From positions 248,001-312,000 of the forward strand of contig JBBELK010000053.1 of the NCBI GenBank assembly GCA_037783545.1: a stretch of 64,000 bases of DNA, given 5' to 3'. A program made the position numbers and the translations under genes. The notes below the pieces were generated by a model. That model did no database searches. It worked only from the letters and a program-made list of their open reading frames with translations, and was not told where the DNA came from. This stretch comes from Henricia sp. BOLD:AAB3569. Lineage: Eukaryota > Echinodermata > Asteroidea > Spinulosida > Echinasteridae. The first letter of the stretch is position 1. The number at the start of each line of letters is the position of its first letter. This document shows positions 22,620-32,936 of the stretch, piece after piece.

Positions 22620-25600
22620 TAAAACGGAAATTGCTGAAATTCGCGGAACACGTTTGGGATATAGAGTTGTTTTAGCAGACAAAATTTGAAGTTTGTCTGG
22701 ACATTCCTTCAGTTCCAAAATAGCGACCACTTCAAACGCAATGTTCCCGAAAGCGGCGTCTGCTTGTGCGAAAACTGTGCCCGCAAGGAGTTTTTGCTAG
22801 ATCGACGATAACTCGGTCGGTTTAAAACGGGAAATTGCTGAAATTTGCCGAACACGTTTGCGATATAGAGTTGTTTTAGCAGACAAAATTTGAAGTTTTG
22901 TCTGGAAATTCCTTCAGTTCCAAAATGGCGACCACTTCAGACGCAATGTTTCCCGAAAGCGGCGTCTGCTTGTGCAAAAACTGTGCCGGCAAGGAGTTTT
23001 TGCTAGATTCGACGATAACTCGGTTGGTTTAAACGGGAAATTGCTGAAATTCGCGGAACACGTTTGGGATATAGAGTTGTTTTAGCAGACAAAATTTGAA
23101 GTTTGTCTGGACTTCCTTCAGTTCCAAAATAGCGACCACTTCAAACGCAATGTTTCCCGAAAGCGGCGTCTGCTTGTGCGAAAACTGTGCCCGCAAGGAG
23201 TTTTGCTAGATTCGACGATAACTCGGTCGGTTTAAACGGGAAATTGCTGAAATTTGCAGAACACGTTTGCGATATAGAGTTGTTTTAGCAGACAAAATTT
23301 GAAGTTTTGTCTGGAAATTCGTTAAGTTCCAAAATAGCGACCACTTCAGACGCAATGTTTACCGAAAGCGGCGTCTGCTTGTGCGAAAACTGTGCCGGCA
23401 AGGAGTTTTTGCTAGATTCGACGATAACTCGGTCGGTTTAAACGGGAAATTGCTGAAATTTGCAGAACACGTTTGGGGATATAGAGTTGTTTTAGCAGAC
23501 AAAATTTGCGGCGTCTGTTTGTGCGAAAATGTTCCGCAGAGAGTTTTTGCTAGATTCGACGATAACTCGGTCGGTTTAAACTGGAAATTGCTGAAATTTG
23601 CAGAACACGTTTGCGATATAGAGTTGTTTTAGCAGACAAAATTTGAAGTTTGTCTGGACATTCCTTCAGTTCCAAAATAGCGACAACTTCAAACGCAATG
23701 TTTACCGAAAGCGGCGTCTGCTTGTGCAAAACTGTGCCGGCAAGGAGTTTTTGCTAGATTCGACGATAACTCGGTCGGTTTATAACGGGAAATTGCTGAA
23801 ATTTGCAGAACACGTTTGCGATATAGAGTTGTTTTAGCTAGACAAAATTTGAAGTTTGTCTGGAAATTTGTTAAGTTCCAAAATAGCGACCACTTCGGAC
23901 GCAATGTTTCCCGAAAGCGGCGTCTGCTTGTGCAAAAACTGTGCCGGCAAGGAGTTTTTGCTAGATTCGACGATAACTCGGTTGGTTTAAACGGGAAATT
24001 GCTGAAATTCGCGGAACACGTTTGGGATATAGAGTTGTTTTAGCAGACAAAATTTGAAGTTTGTCTGGAAATTCGTTAAGTTCCAAAATAGCGACCACTT
24101 CAGACGCAATGTTTACCGAAAGCGGCGTCTGCTTGTGCGAAAACTGTGCCGGCAAGGAGTTTTTGCTAGATTCGACGATAACTCGGTCGGTTTAAACGGG
24201 AAATTGCTGAAATTTGCAGAACACGTTTGCGATATAGAGTTGTTTAGCAGACAAAATTTGAAGTTTGTCTGGAAATTCGTTAAGTTGTGCCGGCAGGGTG
24301 TTTTTGCTATAGCTTCGACGATAACTCGGTCGGTTTAAACGGGAAATTGCTGAAATTTGCAGAACACGTTTGCGATATAGAGTTGTTTTAGCAGACAAAA
24401 TTTGCGGCGTCTGTTTGTGCGAAAAATGTTCCGGCAGAGAGTTTTTGCTAGATTCGACGATAAACTCGGTCGGTTTAAACTGGAAATTGCTGAAATTTGC
24501 AGAACACGTTTGCGATATAGAGTTGTTTTAGCAGACAAAATTTGAAGTTTGTCTGGACATTCCTTCAGTTCCAAAATAGCGACAACTTCAACGCAATGTT
24601 TACCCGAAAGCGGCGTCTGCTTGTGCGAAAACTGTGCCGGCAAGGAGTTTTTTGCTAGATTCGACGATAACTCGGTCGGTTTAAACGGGAAATTGCTGAA
24701 ATTTGCAGAACACGTTTGTGATATAGAGTTGGTTTTAGCAGACAAAATTTGAAGTTTGTTTGGAAATTCCTTCAGTTCCAAAATAGCGACCACTTCAGAC
24801 GCAATGTTTCCCGAAAGCGGCGTCTGCTTGTGCAAAAACTGTGCCGGCAAGGAGTTTTTGCTAGATTCGACGATAACTCGGTCGGTTTAAACGGGAAATT
24901 GCTGAAATTTGCAGAACACGTTTGCGATATAGAGTTGTTATAGCAGACAAAATTTGAAGTTTGTCTGGAAATTTGTTAAGTTCCAAATAGCGACCACTTC
25001 GGACGCAATGTTTCCCGAAAAGCGGCGTCTGCTTGTGCAAAAACTGTGCCGGCAAGGAGTTTTTGCTAGATTCGACGATAACTCGGTTGGTTTAAACGGG
25101 AAATTGCTGAAATTCGCGGAACACGTTTGGGATATAGAGTTGTTTTAGCAGACAAAATTTGAAGTTTGTCTGGACCATTCCTTCAGTTCCAAAATAGCGA
25201 CCACTTCAAACGCAATGTTTACCGAAAGCGGCGTCTGCTTGTGCGAAAACTGTGCCCGCAAGGAGTTTTTGCTAGATTCGACGATAACTCGGTCGGTTTA
25301 AACGGGAAATTGCTGAAATTTGCAGAACACGTTTGCGATATAGAGTTGTTTTAGCAGACAAAATTTGAAGTTTGTCTGAAAATCGTTAAGTTCCAAAATA
25401 GCGACCACTTCAGACGCAATGTTTCCCGAAAGCGGCGTCTGTTTGTGCGAAAACTGTTCCGGCAGTGAGTTTTTGCTAGATTCGACGATAACTCGGTCGG
25501 TTTAAACGGGAAATTGCTGAAATTTGCAGAACACGTTTGCGATATAGAGTTGTTTTAGCAGACAAAATTTGAAGGTTTGTCTGGAAATTCCTTCAGTTCC

Positions 25601-25860
25601 AAAATGGCGACCACTTCAGACGCAATGTTTCCCGAAAGCGGCGTCTGTTTGTGCGAAAAATGTTCCGGCAGAGAGTTTTTCTAGATTCGACGATAACTCG
25701 GTCGGTTTAAACGGGGAAATTGGCTGAAATTTGCAGAACACGTTTGCGATATAGAGTTGTTTTAGCAGACAAAATTTGAAGTTTGTCTGGAAATTCGTTA
25801 AGTTGTGCCGGCAGGGTGTTTTTGCTAGCTTCGACGATAACTCGGTCGGTTTTAAACGGG
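22620..25860. other. Indel-dense tract, probable low-accuracy consensus
   Basis: I count about 28 private changes in ~3.2 kb, nearly all single-base indels and many in homopolymers. Examples: TTTAAAACGG (22,620), TAGATCGACG (22,799), GAAGTTTTGTC (22,893 and 23,303), TTTGGGGATAT (23,472), GTGCAAAACTG (23,726), TAGCTAGAC (23,835), GATAAACTCGG (24,460), CCGAAAAGCGG (25,013), GGACCATTCC (25,172), ACGGGGAAATTGG (25,711). Flanking satellite has one such change per kilobase or fewer. All monomers and order are otherwise recognisable. Confidence 0.8.
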
Positions 25861-28800
25861 AAATTGCCGAAATTTGCAGAACACGTTTGGGATATAGAGT
25901 TGTTTTAGCAGACAAAATTTGAAGTTTGTCTGGACATTCCTTCAGTTCCAAAATGGCGACCACTTCAGACGCAATGTTTCCCGAAAGCGGCGTCTGCTTG
26001 TGCAAAAACTGTGCCGGCAAGGAGTTTTTGCTAGATTCGACGATAACTCGGTCGGTTTAAACGGGAAATTGCTGAAATTTGCAGAACACGTTTGCGATAT
26101 AGAGTTGTTTTAGCAGACAAAATTTGAAGTTTGTCTGGAAATTTGTTAAGTTCCAAAATAGCGACCACTTCGGACGCAATGTTTCCCGAAAGCGGCGTCT
26201 GCTTGTGCAAAAACTGTGCCGGCAAGGAGTTTTTGCTAGATTCGACGATAACTCGGTTGGTTTAAACGGGAAATTGCTGAAATTCGCGGAACACGTTTGG
26301 GATATAGAGTTGTTTTAGCAGACAAAATTTGAAGTTTGTCTGGACATTCCTTCAGTTCCAAAATAGCGACCACTTCAAACGCAATGTTTCCCGAAAGCGG
26401 CGTCTGCTTGTGCGAAAACTGTGCCCGCAAGGAGTTTTTGCTAGATTCGACGATAACTCGGTCGGTTTAAACGGGAAATTGCTGAAATTTGCAGAACACG
26501 TTTGCGATATAGAGTTGTTTTAGCAGACAAAATTTGAAGTTTGTCTGAAAATTCGTTAAGTTCCAAAATAGCGACCACTTCAGACGCAATGTTTCCCGAA
26601 AGCGGCGTCTGTTTGTGCGAAAACTGTTCCGGCAGAGAGTTTTTGCTAGATTCGACGATAACTCGGTCGGTTTAAACGGGAAATTGCTGAAATTTGCAGA
26701 ACACGTTTGCGATATAGAGTTGTTTTAGCAGACAAAATTTGAAGTTTGTCTGGACATTCCTTCAGTTCCAAAATGGCGACCACTTCAGACGCAATGTTTC
26801 CCGAAAGCGGCGTCTGTTTGTGCGAAAACTGTTCCGGCAGTGAGTTTTTGCTAGATTCGACGATAACTCGGTCGGTTTAAACGGGAAATTGCTGAAATTT
26901 GCAGAACACGTTTGCGATATAGAGTTGTTTTAGCAGACAAAATTTGAAGTTTGTCTGGAAATTCCTTCAGTTCCAAAATGGCGACCACTTCAGACGCAAT
27001 GTTTCCCGAAAGCGGCGTCTGTTTGTGCGAAAAATGTTCCGGCAGAGAGTTTTTCTAGATTCGACGATAACTCGGTCGGTTTAAACGGGAAATTGCTGAA
27101 ATTTGCAGAACACGTTTGCGATATAGAGTTGTTTTAGCAGACAAAATTTGAAGTTTGTCTGGAAATTCGTTAAGTTGTGCCGGCAGGGTGTTTTTGCTAG
27201 CTTCGACGATAACTCGGTCGGTTTAAACGGGAAATTGCCGAAATTTGCAGAACACGTTTGGGATATAGAGTTGTTTTAGCAGACAAAATTTGAAGTTTGT
27301 CTGGACATTCCTTCAGTTCCAAAATGGCGACCACTTCAGACGCAATGTTTCCCGAAAGCGGCGTCTGTTTGTGCGAAAACTGTTCCGGCAGTGAGTTTTT
27401 GCTAGATTCGACGATAACTCGGTCGGTTTAAACGGGAAATTGGTGAAATTTGCAGAACACGTTTGCGATATAGAGTTGTTTTAGCAGACAAAATTTGAAG
27501 TTTGTCTGGAAATTCGTTAAGTTCCAAAATAGCGACCACTTCAGACGCAATGTTTCCCGAAAGCGGCGTCTGCTTGTGCAAAAACTGTGCCGGCAAGGAG
27601 TTTTTGCTAGATTCGACGATAACTCGGTTGGTTTAAACGGGAAATTGCTGAAATTCGCAGAACACGTTTGGGATATAGAGTTGTTTTAGCAGACAAAATT
27701 TGAAGTTTGTCTGGACATTCCTTCAGTTCCAAAATGGCGACCACTTCAGACGCAATGTTTCCCGAAAGCGGCGTCTGTTTGTGCGAAAACTGTTCCGGCA
27801 GAGAGTTTTTGCCAGATTCGACGATAACTCGGTCGGTTTAAACGGGAAATTGCTGAAATTTGCAGAACACGTTTGCGATATAGAGTTGTTTTAGCAGACA
27901 AAATTTGAAGTTTGTCTGGAAATTCGTTAAGTTCCAAAATAGCGACCACTTCAGACGCAATGTTTCCCGAAAGCGGCGTCTGCTTGTGCAAAAACTGTGC
28001 CGGCAAGGAGTTTTTGCTAGATTCGACGATAACTCGGTTGGTTTAAACGGGAAATTGCTGAAATTCGCGGAACACGTTTGGGATATAGAGTTGTTTTAGC
28101 AGACAAAATTTGAAGTTTGTCTGGACATTCCTTCAGTTCCAAAAGAGCGACCACTTCAAACGCAATGTTTCCCGAAAGCGGCGTCTGCTTGTGCGAAAAC
28201 TGTGCCCGCAAGGAGTTTTTGCTAGATTCGACGATAACTCGGTCGGTTTAAACGTGAAATTGCTGAAATTTGCAGAACACGTTTGCGATATAGAGTTGTT
28301 TTAGCAGACAAAATTTGAAGTTTGTCTGGACATTCCTTCAGTTCCAAAATAGCGACCACTTCAGACGCAATGTTTCCCGAAAGCGGCGTCTGTTTGTGCG
28401 AAAACTGTTCCGGCAGTGAGTTTTTGCTAGATTCGACGATAACTCGGTCGGTTTAAACTGGAAATTGCTGAAATTTGCAGAACACGTTTGCGATATAGAG
28501 TTGTTTTAGCAGACAAAATTTGAAGTTTGTCTGGACATTCCTTCAGTTCCAAAATAGCGACAACTTCAAACGCAATGTTTACCGAAAGCGGCGTCTGCTT
28601 GTGCGAAAACTGTGCCGGCAAGGAGTTTTTGCTAGATTCGACGATAACTCGGTCGGTTTAAACGGGAAATTGCTGAAATTTGCAGAACACGTTTGCGATA
28701 TAGAGTTGTTTTAGCAGACAAAACTTGAAGTTTGTCTGGAAATTCCTTCAGTTCCAAAATGGCGACCACTTCAGACGCAATGTTTCCCGAAAGCGGCGTC

Positions 28801-28919
28801 TGTTTGTGCGAAAAATGTTCCGGCAGAGAGTTTTTGCTAGATTCGACGATAACTCGGTCGGTTTAAACGGGAAATTGCTGAAATTTGCAGAACACGTTTG
28901 GGATATAGAGTTGTTTTAG

Positions 28920-28943
28920 CAGACAAAATTTGAAGTTTGTCTG
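28920..28943 (+). repeat. Dyad (hairpin-capable) element, one per monomer
   Basis: Perfect 8-bp inverted repeat with arms CAGACAAA and TTTGTCTG around an 8-nt loop ATTTGAAG. It spans the chosen monomer boundary and occurs in nearly every copy. A common variant has TTTGTTTG on the right arm, which turns one G-C pair into G-T. A rarer variant has CAGACTAA on the left arm (for example near 13,380, 33,340, 38,048, 50,969, 63,711), which disrupts it. Type A truncations lose the right arm. Whether it forms a cruciform, or a hairpin in satellite RNA, cannot be judged from sequence. Confidence 0.85.
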
Positions 28944-28963
28944 GACATTCCTTCAGTTCCAAA

Positions 28964-29071
28964 ATGGCGACCACTTCGGACGCAATGTTTCCCGAAAGCG
29001 GCGTCTGTTTGTGCGAAAAATGTTCCGGCAGAGAGTTTTTGCTAGATTCGACGATAACTCGGTCGGTTTAA
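28964..29071 (+). other. Recurrent 35-codon ATG-initiated micro-ORF (probably not a gene)
   Basis: Monomers with the ATGGCG variant contain an ATG in good eukaryotic start context (A at -3, G at +4). It is followed by 35 codons and a TAA that lies inside the PmeI palindrome. The peptide has a C-x-C-x-x-C cluster (CLCEKC) near its middle. Monomers with the ATAGCG variant lose this ATG but keep an in-frame ATG seven codons on, giving 28 codons. Changes among copies are often amino-acid replacing (EKCSGRE versus ENCAGKE), which argues against selection. I record it because it recurs, not as a supported gene. Confidence 0.2.
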
Positions 29072-29077
29072 ACGGGA
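29061..29077 (+). promoter_or_regulatory. CENP-B-box-like motif with internal PmeI palindrome
   Basis: The 17-mer GGTCGGTTTAAACGGGA was aligned to the mammalian CENP-B box pattern NTTCGNNNNANNCGGGN. It matches eight of nine constrained positions and fails only at position 2 (G for T). The palindrome GTTTAAAC inside it is a PmeI site. Most full monomers carry this version. Others carry GGTTGG (second mismatch), AAACTGG or AAACGTG (mismatch in CGGG), or an extra T or A that breaks PmeI. C-type and D-type truncations delete it. Chance similarity is not negligible for one monomer searched on both strands (a few percent by rough calculation), so binding is only a hypothesis. Confidence 0.4.
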
Positions 29078-30159
29078 AATTGCTGAAATTTGCAGAACAC
29101 GTTTGGGATATAGAGTTGTTTTAGCAGACAAAATTTGAAGTTTGTCTGGACATTCCTTCAGTTCCAAAATGGCGACCACTTCGGACGCAATGTTTCCCGA
29201 AAGCGGCGTCTGTTTGTGCGAAAACTGTTCCGGCAGTGAGTTTTTGCTAGATTCGACGATAACTCGGTTGGTTTAAACGGGAAATTGCTGATATTTGCAG
29301 AACACGTTTGCGATATAGAGTTGTTTTAGCAGACAAAATTTGAAGTTTGTCTGGACATTCCTTCAGTTCCAAAATAGCGACAACTTCAAACGCAATGTTT
29401 ACCGAAAGCGGCGTCTGCTTGTGCGAAAACTGTGCCGGCAAGGAGTTTTTGTTAGATTCGACGATAACTCGGTCGGTTTAAACGGGAAATTGCTGAAATT
29501 TGCAGAACACGTTTGGGATATAGAGTTGTTTTAGCAGACAAAATTTGAAGTTTGTTTGGAAATTCCTTTAGTTCCAAAATAGCGACCACTTCAGACGCAA
29601 TGTTTCCCGAAAGCGGCGTCTGCTTGTGCAAAAACTGTGCCGGCAAGGAGTTTTTGCTAGATTCGACGATAACTCGGTCGGTTTAAACGGGAAATTGCTG
29701 AAATTTGCAGAACACGTTTGGGATATAGAGTTGTTTTAGCAGACAAAATTTGAAGTTTGTTTGGAAATTCCTTCAGTTCCAAAATAGCGACCACTTCAGA
29801 CGCAATGTTTCCCGAAAGCGGCGTCTGCTTGTGCAAAAACTGTGCCGGCAAGGAGTTTTTGCTAGATTCGACGATAACTCGGTCGGTTTAAACGGGAAAT
29901 TGCTGAAATTTGCAGAACACGTTTGCGATATAGAATTGTTTTAGCAGACAAAATTTGAAGTTTGTCTGGAAATTTGTTAAGTTCCAAAATAGCGACCACT
30001 TCGGACGCAATGTTTCCCGAAAGCGGCGTCTGCTTGTGCAAAAACTGTGCCGGCAAGGAGTTTTTGCTAGATTCGACGATAACTCGGTTGGTTTAAACGG
30101 GAAATTGCTGAAATTTGCAGAACACGTTTGCGATATAGAGTTGTTTTAGCAGACAAAAC

Positions 30160-32936
30160 TTGAAGTTTGTCTGGAAATTCCTTCAGTTCCAAAATGGCGA
30201 CCACTTCAGACGCAATGTTTCCCGAAAGCGGCGTCTGTTTGTGCGAAAAATGTTCCGGCAGAGAGTTTTTGCTAGATTCGACGATAACTCGGTCGGTTTA
30301 AACGGGAAATTGCTGAAATTTGCAGAACACGTTTGGGATATAGAGTTGTTTTAGCAGACAAAATTTGAAGTTTGTCTGGACATTCCTTCAGTTCCAAAAT
30401 GGCGACCACTTCGGACGCAATGTTTCCCGAAAGCGGCGTCTGTTTGTGCGAAAAATGTTCCGGCAGAGAGTTTTTGCTAGATTCGACGATAACTCGGTCG
30501 GTTTAAACGGGAAATTGCTGAAATTTGCAGAACACGTTTGGGATATAGAGTTGTTTTAGCAGACAAAATTTGAAGTTTGTCTGGACATTCCTTCAGTTCC
30601 AAAATGGCGACCACTTCGGACGCAATGTTTCCCGAAAGCGGCGTCTGTTTGTGCGAAAACTGTTCCGGCAGTGAGTTTTTGCTAGATTCGACGATAACTC
30701 GGTTGGTTTAAACGGGAAATTGCTGATATTTGCAGAACACGTTTGCGATATAGAGTTGTTTTAGCAGACAAAATTTGAAGTTTGTCTGGACATTCCTTCA
30801 GTTCCAAAATAGCGACAACTTCAAACGCAATGTTTACCGAAAGCGGCGTCTGCTTGTGCGAAAACTGTGCCGGCAAGGAGTTTTTGTTAGATTCGACGAT
30901 AACTCGGTCGGTTTAAACGGGAAATTGCTGAAATTTGCAGAACACGTTTGGGATATAGAGTTGTTTTAGCAGACAAAATTTGAAGTTTGTTTGGAAATTC
31001 CTTTAGTTCCAAAATAGCGACCACTTCAGACGCAATGTTTCCCGAAAGCGGCGTCTGCTTGTGCAAAAACTGTGCCGGCAAGGAGTTTTTGCTAGATTCG
31101 ACGATAACTCGGTCGGTTTAAACGGGAAATTGCTGAAATTTGCAGAACACGTTTGGGATATAGAGTTGTTTTAGCAGACAAAATTTGAAGTTTGTTTGGA
31201 AATTCCTTCAGTTCCAAAATAGCGACCACTTCAGACGCAATGTTTCCCGAAAGCGGCGTCTGCTTGTGCAAAAACTGTGCCGGCAAGGAGTTTTTGCTAG
31301 ATTCGACGATAACTCGGTCGGTTTAAACGGGAAATTGCTGAAATTTGCAGAACACGTTTGCGATATAGAATTGTTTTAGCAGACAAAATTTGAAGTTTGT
31401 CTGGAAATTTGTTAAGTTCCAAAATAGCGACCACTTCGGACGCAATGTTTCCCGAAAGCGGCGTCTGCTTGTGCAAAAACTGTGCCGGCAAGGAGTTTTT
31501 GCTAGATTCGACGATAACTCGGTTGGTTTAAACGGGAAATTGCTGAAATTTGCAGAACATGTTTGGGATATAGAGTTGTTTTAGCAGACAAAATTTGAAG
31601 TTTGTCTGGACATTCCTTCAGTTCCAAAATAGCGACCACTTCAAACGCAATGTTTCCCGAAAGCGGCGTCTGCTTGTGCGAAAACTGTGCCCGCAAGGAG
31701 TTTTTGCTAGATTCGACGATAACTCGGTCGGTTTAAACGGGAAATTGCTGAAATTTGCAGAACACGTTTGCGATATAGAGTTGTTTTAGCAGACAAAATT
31801 TGAAGTTTGTCTGAAAATTCGTTAAGTTCCAAAATAGCGACCACTTCAGACGCAATGTTTCCCGAAAGCGGCGTCTGTTTGTGCGAAAACTGTTCCGGCA
31901 GAGAGTTTTTGCTAGATTCGACGATAACTCGGTCGGTTTAAACGGGAAATTGCTGAAATTTGCAGAACACGTTTGCGATATAGAGTTGTTTTAGCAGACA
32001 AAATTTGAAGTTTGTCTGGAAATTCCTTCAGTTCCAAAATGGCGACCACTTCAGACGCAATGTTTCCCGAAAGCGGCGTCTGTTTGTGCGAAAAATGTTC
32101 CGGCAGAGAGTTTTTGCTAGATTCGACGATAACTCGGTCGGTTTAAACGGGAAATTGCTGAAATTTGCAGAACACGTTTGGGATATAGAGTTGTTTTAGC
32201 AGACAAAATTTGAAGTTTGTTTGGAAATTTCTTCAGTTCCAAAATAGCGACCACTTCAGACGCAATGTTTCCCGAAAGCGGCGTCTGCTTGTGCAAAAAC
32301 TGTGCCGGCAAGGAGTTTTTGCTAGATTCGACGATAACTCGGTCGGTTTAAACGGGAAATTGCTGAAATTTGCAGAACACGTTTGCGATATAGAGTTGTT
32401 TTAGCAGACAAAATTTGAAGTTTGTCTGGAAATTCCTTCAGTTCCAAAATGGCGACCACTTCAGACGCAATGTTTCCCGAAAGCGGCGTCTGTTTGTGCG
32501 AAAAATTTTCCGGCAGAGAGTTTTTGCTAGATTCGACGATAACTCGGTCGGTTTTAAACGGGAAATTGCTGAAATTTGCAGAACACGTTTGGGATATAGA
32601 GTTGTTTTAGCAGACAAAATTTGAAGTTTGTCTGGACATTCCTTCAGTTCCAAAATAGCGACCACTTCAAACGCAATGTTTCCCGAAAGCGGCGTCTGCT
32701 TGTGCGAAAACTGTGCCCGCAAGGAGTTTTTGCTAGATTCGACGATAACTCGGTCGGTTTAAACGTGAAATTGCTGAAATTTGCAGAACACGTTTGCGAT
32801 ATAGAGTTGTTTTAGCAGACAAAATTTGAAGTTTGTCTGGACATTCCTTCAGTTCCAAAATGGCGACCACTTCAGACGCAATGTTTCCCGAAAGCGGCGT
32901 CTGTTTGGGATATAGAGTTGTTTTAGCAGACAAAAT
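30160..32936 (+). repeat. Block copied at 52,211-54,986 (offset 22,051)
   Basis: Monomer order and private variants (AAAACTTGAAG, TTTTTGTTAG, GAACATGTTTGGG, GTCTGAAAATTCG, AAATTTTCCGG, then a C monomer) correspond throughout. The offset shifts by one where 32,551 has an extra T. From 54,056 onward the right copy also matches 42,045-45,136, so the copies form a mosaic. Confidence 0.82.

Larger units (their letters stand above)
28930..29134 (+). repeat. Reference full-length satellite monomer (205 bp)
   Basis: Chosen as a clean example; monomers are counted here from the TTG of AAAATTTGAAG. In order it carries the right arm of a dyad, then TTCAGTTCCAAAATGGCGAC, CCCGAAAGCGGCGTCTG, GTTCCGGCAGAGAG, TTGCTAGATTCGACGAT, the CENP-B-box-like/PmeI motif, GGGAAATTGCTGAAATTTG, CAGAACACGTTTG[G/C]GATA and GAGTTGTTTTAG. 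Main variable sites across the array are A/C after GTCTGG, T/C in TTTGTYTGG, ATGGCG/ATAGCG, TTCAGAC/TTCGGAC/TTCAAAC, TTTCCCG/TTTACCG, TGTGCCGGC/TGTGCCCGC/TGTTCCGGC, AAACGGG/AAACTGG/AAACGTG, and GGGATA/GCGATA. These sites occur in linked combinations, so they define subfamilies rather than random noise. Confidence 0.95.
28725..31594 (+). repeat. 1,435-bp tandem duplication (7 + 7 monomers)
   Basis: Units 28,725-30,159 and 30,160-31,594 match monomer by monomer. They share rare private variants: AAAACTTGAAG at the start, GTTGGTTTAAACGGG with TGATATTTGC, TTTTTGTTAG, CCTTTAGTTCC and TATAGAATTG (29,931 and 31,366). I saw only one or two differences by eye, so the duplication looks recent. Related single copies begin at 17,486 and 52,211. 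Confidence 0.9.
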
